Source: Bacillota bacterium
Lineage (GTDB): Bacteria > Bacillota > Sulfobacillia > JAIMAT01
Length of the DNA stretch: 64,000 nt
Assembly (NCBI GenBank): GCA_029960955.1
Contig: JASBVS010000018.1
Span: forward strand, 1 to 64,000
Direction of reading: 5' to 3'
In this document: positions 44,204 to 52,173 of the stretch, one piece after another
Layout of the letters: each line of letters begins with the position of its first letter
How positions within the stretch are numbered: position 1 is the first letter of the stretch
Notes under the pieces: model-generated
What the model saw: the letters and a program-made list of their open reading frames with translations, nothing else
Told to the model about the DNA's origin: nothing
Database searches by the model: none
Translations under genes and position numbers: made by a program

Positions 44204-45581
44204 CGCTCCTCGCGCCTCCCCCCGCGGGCCCGCCGCCGGCCAGGCGCTCGAGCCGCACCTCCACGCTGCGCGCGTGGTTCTCCAGGCCCTCGGCCCTGGC
44301 CAGGCGCACCGCCGCCCCGGCCCAGGCGGGGAGGCCCTGCGGGCTCCCGGCGAACTCCTGCCGCAGCCGCAGGAAGGTGTGGACGCCCAGACCGCTCGCC
44401 CAGCGGGCGGTGCCGCCCGTGGGCAGGATGTGGTCGGTGCCCGCGCTGTAGTCGCCGGCCGCCACCGGCGCCCAGGGCCCGACGAAGACCGCGCCCGCCG
44501 CCCGCACGCGCTCCGCCCAGGCCTGCGCCAACCCTTCCTCCGCCAGCAGGACCAGGTGCTCCGGCGCGATGCGGGCGACCGCACCCAGCGCCTCCTCCTC
44601 GGCGGGCAGGGCGGCCACCGGCCAGTCGGGCCCCCCGCCCGGAGCCCGCCCGGGGCCGGACGCCCCGTCCCCGCCCAGGAGCCGCGGCAGCTCGGCGGCC
44701 GAGCCGCGCAGGGCGGCGGCCACCACCTCGCGCCGGGGGACGGAGGGAAGCCGTCCGGCCAGCGCCCGCGCCACCGCGGCCGCCGCCTCGCCGGCGCGGG
44801 CTCCGGTGGCCAGGGCGAAGACGCGCGCCGCCGGATCGTGCTCCGCCTGCGCCAGCAGCTCCAGCGCCGCCAGCTCCGCCTGCTCCGGCCCCGCGAGCAG
44901 CACCAGCACCTCGCTCGGCCCCGCCAGGCCGTCCAGGCCCACCTCGCCGTAGAGCTGCCGCTTCGCCTCCGTCACCCAGGCGTTGCCCGGCCCGACCAGG
45001 AGGTCGACCCGGGGCACGCTCTCGGTGCCGAGCGCCAGCGCGGCCACCGCCTGCGCGCCCCCCAGGCGGAAGACGCGCTCGACGCCCGCCAGCCGCGCCG
45101 CCACCAGCACCAGCGGGTCGGGCAGCCCGCCGCCGCGCACCGGCGTCGTCAGGAAGCAGGAGCCCACCCCGGCCACCCGCGCGGGGATCGCCGCCATCAG
45201 CACCGTCGACGGGTAGCTGGCGCGCCCGCCGGGGACGTAGAGGCCGACGCGCTCCACCGGCAGCCAGCGGAAGCGGCAGAGGTTGCCCGCACCGTCCGCC
45301 CAGGCGGCGTCCCGGAGCGCGCGGCGCTGGGCGCGGGCGGCCGCCTCGATGCGCGAGGCCGCCAGCTCGAGCGCCGCCACCGCCTCGGGCGGCGCCTCCC
45401 GCTCGCCGCGGGCGCGCTCCTCCTCGCTCAGCTCGAAGGGCGCCTCCCCCAGCCCGTCCAGCCGGTCGGCCCAGCGGCGGACCGCCGCGTCGCCCTCGGC
45501 GCGCACCTCCGCGACGATGCGGGCGACGGAGGCGCGGAGGTCGAGCGGCTCGCCCGCGCGCGCCGGCCCCGCCCCGCTCAC
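44178..45581 (-). CDS. hisD: Histidinol dehydrogenase
   Basis: A 467-residue zinc enzyme performing the last two oxidations to histidine. Conserved blocks: VGLYVPGGRASYPSTVLM, VGPGNAWVTEAKRQLYG, GLAGPSEVLVLL, LAQAEHDPAARVFAL, IAPEHLVLL, and DYSAGTDHILPTGGTARWASGLGVHTFLR. Two low-complexity Gly/Ala/Pro insertions (about residue 310 and the C-terminus) explain the slightly long size. Overlaps hisG by four bp. Confidence 0.95.
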   Translation of the reverse strand: MSGAGPARAGEPLDLRASVARIVAEVRAEGDAAVRRWADRLDGLGEAPFELSEEERARGEREAPPEAVAALELAASRIEAAARAQRRALRDAAWADGAGNLCRFRWLPVERVGLYVPGGRASYPSTVLMAAIPARVAGVGSCFLTTPVRGGGLPDPLVLVAARLAGVERVFRLGGAQAVAALALGTESVPRVDLLVGPGNAWVTEAKRQLYGEVGLDGLAGPSEVLVLLAGPEQAELAALELLAQAEHDPAARVFALATGARAGEAAAAVARALAGRLPSVPRREVVAAALRGSAAELPRLLGGDGASGPGRAPGGGPDWPVAALPAEEEALGAVARIAPEHLVLLAEEGLAQAWAERVRAAGAVFVGPWAPVAAGDYSAGTDHILPTGGTARWASGLGVHTFLRLRQEFAGSPQGLPAWAGAAVRLARAEGLENHARSVEVRLERLAGGGPAGGGARSGDDGRGAA

Positions 45582-46297
45582 CGCGCCGCCACCTCCCCCG
45601 CGGCCAGCGCCGCCAGGCGGCGCTCCAGCTCGCCCAGGAGCGGGCGCTTCCAGCGCAGGCTGACCGGGTTGACGATCCAGCGGGCGCTGACCGGGAGCAC
45701 TTCCTCGACGGCGACGAGGCCGTTGGCGCGGAGGGTGGCGCCGGTCTGGACCAGGTCGACGATGGCCGCCGCCATGCCGACCGTGGCCGCCACCTCCACC
45801 GAACCGCGCAGCTCCAGCACCCGCGGCCTCAGCCCGTGGCGCTCCAGGAAGTACCGCCGCGCGAGGCGCGGGTACTTGGTGGCGACGCTCAGGCCGCCCG
45901 CCTCCCCCGCCAGGCGCGCCGGCCAGCGCTCCGCCTCGGCGCGGCGGACGGCCACCACCATGCGGCAGCGGCCGAAGCCCAGGTCGAGCCGCTCCAGCAC
46001 CCCCTGCGGCTCCTCGGCCAGCGCGTCCTTGCCCGTGACGCCCGCGTCGGCCGCGCCCTCGCGGACGTAGGCGGGCACGTCGGCGGGGCGGACCCAGAGC
46101 AGGCGCAGGTCCCGGCCGAAGGCCGAGCCGGGCAGGAGCCGGACCAGCTCCTGCTCGCCCTCCTCCCCGGGCACGTCGAGACCGCCGGCGCGCAGCGCGG
46201 CGGCCGCCTCCTCCGCCAGGCGCCCCTTGGGCAGCGCCAGCGTGAGGAGCGCCTCGCCCGCCTGCCCCCCGCCGCCGTTCAGTGCCGCGGCGACCAT
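45578..46297 (-). CDS. hisG: ATP phosphoribosyltransferase, short form catalytic subunit
   Basis: A 239-residue HisG of the short type, which lacks the C-terminal regulatory domain and needs HisZ. Conserved: LALPKGRLAEEAAAAL, WVRPADVPAYVREGAADAGVTGKD, VATKYPRLARRYFLE, LRGSVEVAATVGMAAAIVDLVQTG. It catalyses the committed step of histidine synthesis. Overlaps hisZ by 19 bp and hisD by four bp. Confidence 0.95.
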   Translation of the reverse strand: MVAAALNGGGGQAGEALLTLALPKGRLAEEAAAALRAGGLDVPGEEGEQELVRLLPGSAFGRDLRLLWVRPADVPAYVREGAADAGVTGKDALAEEPQGVLERLDLGFGRCRMVVAVRRAEAERWPARLAGEAGGLSVATKYPRLARRYFLERHGLRPRVLELRGSVEVAATVGMAAAIVDLVQTGATLRANGLVAVEEVLPVSARWIVNPVSLRWKRPLLGELERRLAALAAGEVAAR

Positions 46298-47544
46298 GCG
46301 CCCGCCCCTTCCTCTCCGTCGCTCCGCCGCGCCTCGCCCCGGCCCGGCCGGGCCGCCTCGGCGGCCGGGGGGCGGCCGAGCCAGCGCTCGCCGCCCGCCT
46401 CCAGGCGCAGGAGGCGCGGCGAGGAGCCCGCGGCGGCCGCCTCCCGCGCCCAGCGGAAGGCGGTCACCTCGTCGGGCGCCAGCGCCACGGTGTAGCCGGC
46501 GCGCCGGAGCGCGGCCAGGCGCGGCCAGATCGCCCCGGGCGGGGCCGCGGCGGGGAAGGCGACCACGTCGGGGGCGGCTTCCTCCGGGCGGGGGCCGGGA
46601 CCGGCGAGAAGCGCCGCCAGCCGCCCGACGTCGAGAGCGAAGCCGACGCCCTCGCGGGCGCCGCCGGGAAGGCGGTAGCGGCCGCCGTAGCCCAGCGGCT
46701 GGCCCTGCGCGGGGACGGTCAGCTCGAAGACCGGGCCGGCGTAGTAGGGCCAGCGGCCCACCAGCTGCAGGTCCACCTCCAGCCGCTCGCCCAGCCCCAG
46801 CGCCACCAGGTGCTCCAGGAGCGCGAGGAAGCGGTCGCGCTCCGCGCCGCCCCCGCTCGCGCGCAGCCGCTCGCGCACCTGCGCCACCCCGCCGCCCAGC
46901 TCCGCCAGGCCGACGCGGTCGAGGCCGGCGGCGCGCACGTGGTCGCCGGCGCGCAGCGCCTCGAGCAGGGCGGAGGTGCCCGCCTCGCCGGTCTCGGGCA
47001 GCCCCGCCGCCCGCTCCAGCTCCGTCACCAGCGCCGTGTCGCCCAGGGCGACGCGGACGGGCCCGGCGCCCAGCGCCCGCAGGACGTCGACGGCCGCCCC
47101 GACCGCCTCCGCCTCGCCCAGCGGGCTGGGCGCGGAGAGGTACTCGGCGCCCGCCTGGCCGAGGGCCACCGGCTCGCCCTCCTCGTCCCGCCGGACCACG
47201 GTCGTGGCGTAGGCGAGCCGCAGCCCGGCCCCGCCGGAGGCCAGCTCCGGGGCGCGCCTGAGCAGCGCGACGGTGGCGTCGTAGCGGAGGCGCCAGGGGC
47301 GCCCTCCCCCGTCCATCAGCCGGACCGCGCCGAACCAGCGCTCTTCCTCGCCCAGGTGGCCCGCCTCGCCCGCCGCTCCGCCCGCGCCTGCCGCGGGGCG
47401 AAGCTCGCCCTCCACGGGCTCCAGCAGCGGCGTCTCCACCTCGCGGTAGCCCCAGCGCGCCAGGACCTCGAGGACGGTCCGCTCGATGCGATGGCGGAGG
47501 AGGGCGGAAGCGGCGCCTTCCTCCCGCCAGGTCGGATCGGCCAT
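46279..47544 (-). CDS. hisZ: ATP phosphoribosyltransferase regulatory subunit HisZ
   Basis: A 421-residue HisRS-like protein lacking tRNA-charging residues, which forms the hetero-octamer with short HisG and carries the histidine feedback site. Seen: VLARWGYREVETPLLEPVEGE, LRYDATVALLRRAPEL (motif 2-like), AGPVFELTVPAQGQPLGYGGRYRLPG, and a C-terminal Rossmann-like part. First gene of the his operon. The ATG is preceded by a G-rich stretch. The operon promoter and palindromic operator lie 23-85 bp upstream. Confidence 0.92.
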   Translation of the reverse strand: MADPTWREEGAASALLRHRIERTVLEVLARWGYREVETPLLEPVEGELRPAAGAGGAAGEAGHLGEEERWFGAVRLMDGGGRPWRLRYDATVALLRRAPELASGGAGLRLAYATTVVRRDEEGEPVALGQAGAEYLSAPSPLGEAEAVGAAVDVLRALGAGPVRVALGDTALVTELERAAGLPETGEAGTSALLEALRAGDHVRAAGLDRVGLAELGGGVAQVRERLRASGGGAERDRFLALLEHLVALGLGERLEVDLQLVGRWPYYAGPVFELTVPAQGQPLGYGGRYRLPGGAREGVGFALDVGRLAALLAGPGPRPEEAAPDVVAFPAAAPPGAIWPRLAALRRAGYTVALAPDEVTAFRWAREAAAAGSSPRLLRLEAGGERWLGRPPAAEAARPGRGEARRSDGEEGAGAWSPRH

Positions 47545-47566
47545 GGCAGCGCCCCCCGCTTCATTG

Positions 47567-47582
47567 CTTTATCATGATAAAG
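47567..47582. promoter_or_regulatory. Perfect 16-bp palindrome upstream of hisZ, putative YerC/HisR operator
   Basis: CTTTATCATGATAAAG is a perfect inverted repeat and by far the most AT-rich spot in the region. It lies about 12-27 bp downstream of the predicted his transcription start, 22 bp before the hisZ ATG, and 102 bp from the yerC stop. A TrpR-like dimer bound here could block his transcription. The assignment to YerC is inferred from adjacency. Confidence 0.65.
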
Positions 47583-47599
47583 TACCGAGCTTGAGCCTA

Positions 47600-47628
47600 A
47601 CCCTACTGCCGGCCGGCCGTACTGTCAA
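47600..47628 (-). promoter_or_regulatory. Predicted sigma-A promoter of the his operon
   Basis: Minus strand: consensus -35 TTGACA (47623-47628), 17-bp spacer, -10 TAGGGT (47600-47605; three of six). An alternative -10, TATCAT, lies within the palindrome itself but has no good -35. Confidence 0.65.
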
Positions 47629-47683
47629 CACGGGCGGGAGAACGGAGCCGACCTGCGGCGGGGACCGGCGGGGGCCGTCACGC

Positions 47684-48010
47684 CTACCCGCCGCCCCCCT
47701 CCCCGCCCGGCCGCCCGCCGGCGCGCAGGCGCTCGATCACCCGGCGGTAGCCGTCGTTCCCATACTGGAGGAAGCGGTTGACGCGGGCGATGGTGGCGGG
47801 GCTCATGCCGGTCCGCCGCTCGATCTCCTCGTAGGTGAGGCCGTCGGCGAGGAGCTCCGCCACCCGGAAGCGCTGGGCCATGGCGCGGAGCTCCCCCACC
47901 GTGCAGAGGTCGGCGAAGAAGCGGTAGCACTCCTCCCGGTCGCGCAGGCTGAGGACCGCCTCGAAGAGGCGATCCATCTCCGGACTCTCGAGGGGGCTTT
48001 CGAAGGCCAC
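47684..48010 (-). CDS. YerC/YecD-family TrpR-like regulator (putative HisR)
   Basis: A ~108-residue helical DNA-binding protein of the Trp-repressor superfamily. Seen: LFEAVLSLRDREECYRFFADLCTVGELRAMAQRF and the helix-turn-helix LTYEEIERRTGMSPATIARVNRFLQYGNDGYRRVIERL. In Firmicutes YerC has been proposed to be a histidine-regulon repressor, and here it is the gene immediately upstream of the his operon promoter. GTG 48010 is chosen because GGGGAGG lies eight bases upstream; GTG 48019 overlaps that site. A Gly-rich tail ends the protein. Confidence 0.86.
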   Translation of the reverse strand: MAFESPLESPEMDRLFEAVLSLRDREECYRFFADLCTVGELRAMAQRFRVAELLADGLTYEEIERRTGMSPATIARVNRFLQYGNDGYRRVIERLRAGGRPGGEGGGG

Positions 48011-48076
48011 CCCCGTCACCTCCCCCGCGGACGAAGCGGCGGGCGACCCCGCAGGCGCCCGCCTCCCCGCCGATCC

Positions 48077-48092
48077 CCGGCCGCGCGGCCGG
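48077..48092. terminator. GC-rich palindrome after the BMP-lipoprotein gene
   Basis: CCGGCCGCGCGGCCGG, a perfect 16-bp palindrome, starts three bases past the lipoprotein stop. There is no T-tract, so it is only a possible transcription end or RNA-stability hairpin. Confidence 0.35.
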
Positions 48093-48094
48093 CC

Positions 48095-49192
48095 CTACTG
48101 CGGCAGCGTCTGCGGCGGGACGATCTTGCCGTCGACGATCTGCTGGCGGAGCTCGTCCACCTGCCGGACGATGCTCCCGGGCACTCCGGCGATCGGCTTG
48201 GTGATGCCGACGCCGCCCGACTTCAGGTCGAAGACGTTGATGCCGCCCTGGAAGCGCCCTTCCTTGGCCGATTTGATCAGGTCGAAGGTGACCGTGTCCA
48301 CCTTCTTCAGCGCGCTGAAGATGACGGTCTCGGGCGCCAGGTAGTTCTGGTCCATGTCGACGCCGATGGCGTAGACGCCCGCCTGCTTGGCCCCCTCGAT
48401 CGCGCCGGTGCCGGTGTTGCCGGCCGCCTGCTGGATGATCTCGGCGCCCTGGGCCGCCTCGGCCAGCGCCAGCTCGCGGCCGGCCGCCGGATCGTCGAAG
48501 GAGTTGGCGTAGCGGAGGATGACCTGCACCTCGGGGGCCACCTTGCTGACGCCGGCCTCGAAGCCGGCGATGTAGGCGTCGACGGGCGGGATCTTCATCC
48601 CGGCCACGATGCCGATCTTGTTCGTCCCCTTGATGCCGGGGAGCGCGCGCTCCTTCTCGATCAGGCCGGCCATGGCGCCCGCCAGGTAGCCCGCTTCCTG
48701 GTACTTGAAGACCGCCGAGGCCAGGTTCGGGATCCCCTCGATGCCGACGTCGATGATGGCGAAGCGTGTCTGGGGGTACTCCTTGGCGACCTGCTGGACC
48801 TGGTCCTGCATCAGGAAGCCCACCGCGATGACCAGGTTGTACCCCTGCTGCGCCAGGCCGGTCAGGTTGGGGATGTAGTCGGTCTGCTGCTTCGACTGGA
48901 CGACCGTCCCCTGGACGCCGAGCTCGCTCTGCGCGCGCTGGAGCCCCTGGTAGGCGAGCTGGTTGAAGCCGCGGTCGTTGATGCCGCCCACGTCGGTGAC
49001 CAGGCCCACCTTGAACGGCTTCGCCTGGCCGCCCGGCTGACCCCCTTGCGCCTGGCCGCCTCCCCCCGAGGAAGCGCCCCCGCAAGCGGCCAACCCCACG
49101 GTCAAGGCGAGCGCCAGCAGCGCCGCTCCGCGCCTCCAGCCCCGGCGCCGCGGCCGCCCCGGGCCGAATCCTGCTTCCGCCCCTGCCTGCAC
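48095..49192 (-). CDS. BMP-family substrate-binding lipoprotein (PnrA/TmpC-like)
   Basis: A 365-residue exported solute-binding protein of the basic-membrane-protein family, commonly binding purine nucleosides for an ABC importer. A basic N-terminus, hydrophobic stretch and lipobox LAAC (Cys37) indicate membrane anchoring after lipid modification; a Gly/Gln-rich linker follows. The core has KVGLVTDVGGINDRGFNQLAYQGL, VIAVGFLMQDQV, EAGYLAGAMAGL and NTGTGAIEGAKQAGVYAIGVDMDQN. No ABC ATPase or permease gene of this system lies in the window, so it is an orphan here or serves distant genes. Confidence 0.93.
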   Translation of the reverse strand: MQAGAEAGFGPGRPRRRGWRRGAALLALALTVGLAACGGASSGGGGQAQGGQPGGQAKPFKVGLVTDVGGINDRGFNQLAYQGLQRAQSELGVQGTVVQSKQQTDYIPNLTGLAQQGYNLVIAVGFLMQDQVQQVAKEYPQTRFAIIDVGIEGIPNLASAVFKYQEAGYLAGAMAGLIEKERALPGIKGTNKIGIVAGMKIPPVDAYIAGFEAGVSKVAPEVQVILRYANSFDDPAAGRELALAEAAQGAEIIQQAAGNTGTGAIEGAKQAGVYAIGVDMDQNYLAPETVIFSALKKVDTVTFDLIKSAKEGRFQGGINVFDLKSGGVGITKPIAGVPGSIVRQVDELRQQIVDGKIVPPQTLPQ

Positions 49193-49243
49193 GAACCTCT
49201 CCCCTTCGCCCCCGGGCCGGTCACGCCGGCCCCCGGCTCAGCC

Positions 49244-50167
49244 TCACCCGCCGCCCGGGCGCCGGTAGCGGACGACCTGGACGGAGTGGCCGCCCTCCTG
49301 CGGCGGCCGGTCGCCCCGGGGTCGCCCCACCGTCACCCGCGCCCGGCGGGCACCTGGGAGGTTCTCGCCGACCGGAACGTTCTCCTTCGTACCCGCGGGA
49401 TCGTTCGGCTCGGGAGAACCGGAGGGGGGAGCCGCCTCGGCCGTCGCTTCGGGAGCCGCCTCGGCCGTCGCCCCGGGAGCCGCCTCGGCCGTCGCCTCGG
49501 CCGTCGCCCGCACCGTCCCGGTCTCTTCGGTCTCTTCGGACTCTTGGACCTCTTCGCCGTGCCGCGCCCAGGCGTCCGCCAGGCGCCGGAGCCCTTCCTC
49601 CAGCCGCGTCCAGTCGGCGGGCGGCCTGGGCGCCTCGTCCGCCACGGCGCGCAGCAGACCGCGCACCAGGTCGGGAGCGCCCGCCTCCGGCAGGCGGCCC
49701 TCGACGCGGAAGGCCACCTTGACCCCGCCGCGCCAGGGGAGCCAGCGGGGCTGGCCGGCGAGACCGGCCTCGCGCAGGCGCGCAGCCGTCCGCCGCGCCA
49801 CGCGCCGCGCCCAGCCGAAGGGAAGCGGTCCGTAGACGACGCGCAACGGGCCGCCTGCACCGCCGGGGACCACGTCCAGGACGACGAGAAGATCCTGCGC
49901 CAGCGGAGGTTCCCCCACCGTGCAGGCGGCACCCAACCGGCCCAGCCGCCGCCCGAGCTCGGCCGCCAGGCCGGCCGACCAGTCGCCGCGAGCGTCGAGC
50001 GCCACGGTCAGCCCGGCCAGCGACCGCTCCAGGCTCGCCGCCTCCGGACCGGCCGGCTCCAGGGCCATCCCGCAGCCCTCCAGCAGAAGCGCGAGGGCGT
50101 CCGCCCACTCCGCCGGCAGCGGGAACCGCTCGCCGTCGGGCAGGATCAGCTCCCGCACCGAGCCCAT
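49244..50167 (-). CDS. Hypothetical protein with C-terminal acidic/Ala repeats
   Basis: A 307-residue protein I do not recognise. Residues 1-200 look globular, with alternating strands and helices (LTVALDARGDWSAGLAAELGRRL, QDLLVVLDVVPGG, GVKVAFRVEGRLPE). Residues ~215-260 are a Glu/Thr/Ala-rich region containing three imperfect copies of an EAAPxATA octapeptide. The last 45 residues are Arg/Gly/Pro-rich. No signal peptide, no membrane segment. It is followed by the BMP lipoprotein gene (51 bp) and preceded by the CAP gene. Codon pattern and same-strand context support a real gene. Confidence 0.55.
   Translation of the reverse strand: MGSVRELILPDGERFPLPAEWADALALLLEGCGMALEPAGPEAASLERSLAGLTVALDARGDWSAGLAAELGRRLGRLGAACTVGEPPLAQDLLVVLDVVPGGAGGPLRVVYGPLPFGWARRVARRTAARLREAGLAGQPRWLPWRGGVKVAFRVEGRLPEAGAPDLVRGLLRAVADEAPRPPADWTRLEEGLRRLADAWARHGEEVQESEETEETGTVRATAEATAEAAPGATAEAAPEATAEAAPPSGSPEPNDPAGTKENVPVGENLPGARRARVTVGRPRGDRPPQEGGHSVQVVRYRRPGGG
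49430..49501. repeat. Three 24-bp tandem repeats within a coding region
   Basis: Three head-to-tail copies of a 24-bp unit, starting AGCCGCCTCGGCCGTCGC on the plus strand and differing by a few bases. On the coding (minus) strand each encodes eight residues of the type EAAPxATA. An extra partial copy follows to about 49508. Confidence 0.8.
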
Positions 50168-50270
50168 CGGGCCACCCCGTCGCCCAGCCTATGCAGCGCC
50201 CGCCGGCCCTGCCTGCACGCGCCCGCCCGGCCGGCGGCCCGGAGGCGCGCTCCCCCTGCCCCTCAGCGCC

Positions 50271-50975
50271 TCAGTGGCCGAGGAAGAGGACGGAGACCGC
50301 CACCCCCCGGGGGGTCGGCGCGACGCCCACGCCCACCGTGTCGAAGCGCGGATCGAGCAGGTTGGCCCGGTGCGGCGGGCTGCCCATGAACATGGCCATG
50401 GCGTGCTCCACGTCCGCCGCCAGAGCGATGTTCTCCGCGCCCATGAGCGCGGCCCGGATGCCCGCCGCCCGCTCCATGTCGACGGGCATCCCGTAGGTCG
50501 GCGAGCGGTGGTCGAAGTAGCCCAGCGCCGCCATCTCGTCCGCCTTCTCCTCCGCCAGCCGCTCCAGGAGCGGGTCGACCGCCAGCGGCCGCACGCCGGC
50601 CTGCACCCGCGCCTGGTTGATCAGCTCCACCAGGCGCGACTCGGCCGGCCGGAGGGCGGCCGTCGCCGGCTGGGAGCCCGCACCCGGAGCGGCCTGGAGA
50701 CCACCGCCCAGGCCGCTCCGGGTGACGCCCCGCAGAGCCGTCGCCGGGGTGCCGCCGGCCGTGCCCGTCGGCTGCCCCGGGTTCCACGGCGACGCGGCGA
50801 GGCGCGGCCCGGGGACGAAGCGCCCCTGGGCGTCCAGGTACCAGGAGGCGCCGGCCGTCCCTGCGCCCGGCGGCGCGAAGAGAAGCAGGAGCGCCGCCGC
50901 CAGCCCCGCCGCCAGGCGGCCGAGGGGCCGGCCGTTCCACCGGCCGGGCACACTTCCGGCCCCGGTCTCGTCCAT
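50271..50975 (-). CDS. Secreted CAP-domain protein (YkwD/SCP-like)
   Basis: A ~234-residue exported protein. An N-terminal signal ([24 protein letters not shown]) precedes a short spacer and a CAP domain: RLVELINQARVQAGVRPLAVDPLLERLAEEKADEM, YFDHRSPTYGMP, GAENIALA, HAMAMFMGSPPHRANLLDPRFDTVGVG. Such proteins occur in spore and cell-wall settings of Firmicutes (YkwD, SafA partners) but their activity is unclear. ATG 50975 is preferred because GGGAGG lies eight bases upstream; ATG 50981 is in the same frame. Confidence 0.88.
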   Translation of the reverse strand: MDETGAGSVPGRWNGRPLGRLAAGLAAALLLLFAPPGAGTAGASWYLDAQGRFVPGPRLAASPWNPGQPTGTAGGTPATALRGVTRSGLGGGLQAAPGAGSQPATAALRPAESRLVELINQARVQAGVRPLAVDPLLERLAEEKADEMAALGYFDHRSPTYGMPVDMERAAGIRAALMGAENIALAADVEHAMAMFMGSPPHRANLLDPRFDTVGVGVAPTPRGVAVSVLFLGH

Positions 50976-51021
50976 TGGCATCGCCTCCCAGGAAAGGAGT
51001 GGGATGGTGCCCGTGGACAGC

Positions 51022-52116
51022 CTAGCCTGGGCCGGAGGGGACGACAATCGGCAACTCCTGGATCGGATCGAGGAGGGCCCGGGGAAGCCAGCCCCCCTCC
51101 CAGCCGGCGTACCCCGTCAGAGGCGGCGCGATCCGCAGCCACGGCCCCGCCGTCGCCGAGTCCACCGGCCGAAGCTCCCAGGCCCCTTCCTCCGCCGCGA
51201 ACCGCCAGGCGAGCGTGCCGGCCGGCGCCCGCCAGACGGCCAGGAGCTCCTCTCCTCCGCCCGGCCAGCGCCGCCGCACCACGGCCAGCCGTCCGCGGGG
51301 AAGGCGCTCCGACCCGGGAAGGAGCGCCCCCGGACCCCAGGCAGAGCGCGGCCAGGGGCCGGAGGCGCGGGCGCGGACCTCCACGGGCTCGCCCGGCCGG
51401 GCCAGCGCCAGGTAGGCCCGGGTGCCGCAGGGCACCAGGCCGGAGCGCTCCGGATCGAAGCCCTCCAGCGGGCGGAGAGGCAGGCGGAGCTCCCCGTCAA
51501 GCGCGAGGCCGCCGAGGTGGAGCGGCGGGCGCGGGGCGGGCGCGCTTCCTGCGGAGGAGGGGGCGCGCAGCAGGAAGAGGAGTTCGTCGGCCACCCCCGC
51601 GGCCTCGAGGAGCAGCCCCTGGGCCTCCAGCCCCGCCCCGGCCAGGTCGAGCTCCGCCGTCACCTCCCAGGCGGGGGGCAGCCGGACCTCCAGGCGCCCG
51701 GCCTCCCGCAGCAGGAGCAGCGCAGCCGAGGGTTGACCCGCGCGCTGCACCGCCACCGCCGCAGCGTCCACCAGGCCCGCGACGCCCGCGCCCGGGCTCC
51801 CGCAAGCCGTCTCCGCAGGCGCCGGGAAGGACCGCCAGGGGCCGCCGGGACGGGCGGCCACCCACCAGCCGGCTCCCGGCCCCCCGCCCGCCCGGCGCAG
51901 GAGGAAGAGCGGCGCCTCGCCCCCGGCGACCACGAGGCGCTCGGCACCCTCGGGCGGCCCCACCCGGCGGAGCGCGCCCTCCCACGGCAGGAGCCAGCCC
52001 TCGCGGCCTCCGGCCGCGCCGGCGCCGTCCCCTTCCGCGCGACTCCCGGGCGGCTCGCCGCAGACGCCCGCCGGCGCCGGGTACGGCTCGCGGCGGCCTC
52101 GTCGATCGCGGATCAC
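51022..52116 (-). CDS. Hypothetical protein
   Basis: A 364-residue protein not recognised. After a ~45-residue basic/Gly-rich N-terminus it is dominated by short beta-like segments with Trp, Leu, Arg and Gly (GWLLPWEGALRRVG, RLVVAGGEAPLFLLRRAG, GELRLPLRPLEGFDPERSGLVPCGTRAYLALARPG, ELLAVWRAPAGTLAWRF), suggesting a repeat beta fold such as a propeller. No signal peptide or membrane helix is evident. GTG start with a modest ribosome-binding site. Ends 46 bp before the CAP gene on the same strand, so the two may be cotranscribed. Confidence 0.5.
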   Translation of the reverse strand: MIRDRRGRREPYPAPAGVCGEPPGSRAEGDGAGAAGGREGWLLPWEGALRRVGPPEGAERLVVAGGEAPLFLLRRAGGGPGAGWWVAARPGGPWRSFPAPAETACGSPGAGVAGLVDAAAVAVQRAGQPSAALLLLREAGRLEVRLPPAWEVTAELDLAGAGLEAQGLLLEAAGVADELLFLLRAPSSAGSAPAPRPPLHLGGLALDGELRLPLRPLEGFDPERSGLVPCGTRAYLALARPGEPVEVRARASGPWPRSAWGPGALLPGSERLPRGRLAVVRRRWPGGGEELLAVWRAPAGTLAWRFAAEEGAWELRPVDSATAGPWLRIAPPLTGYAGWEGGWLPRALLDPIQELPIVVPSGPG

Positions 52117-52173
52117 CCGTTGTCCACCCGCTTCATAGGTTGGGCTGAAAAAGCCGAAGGAGGTCTATGCGCG

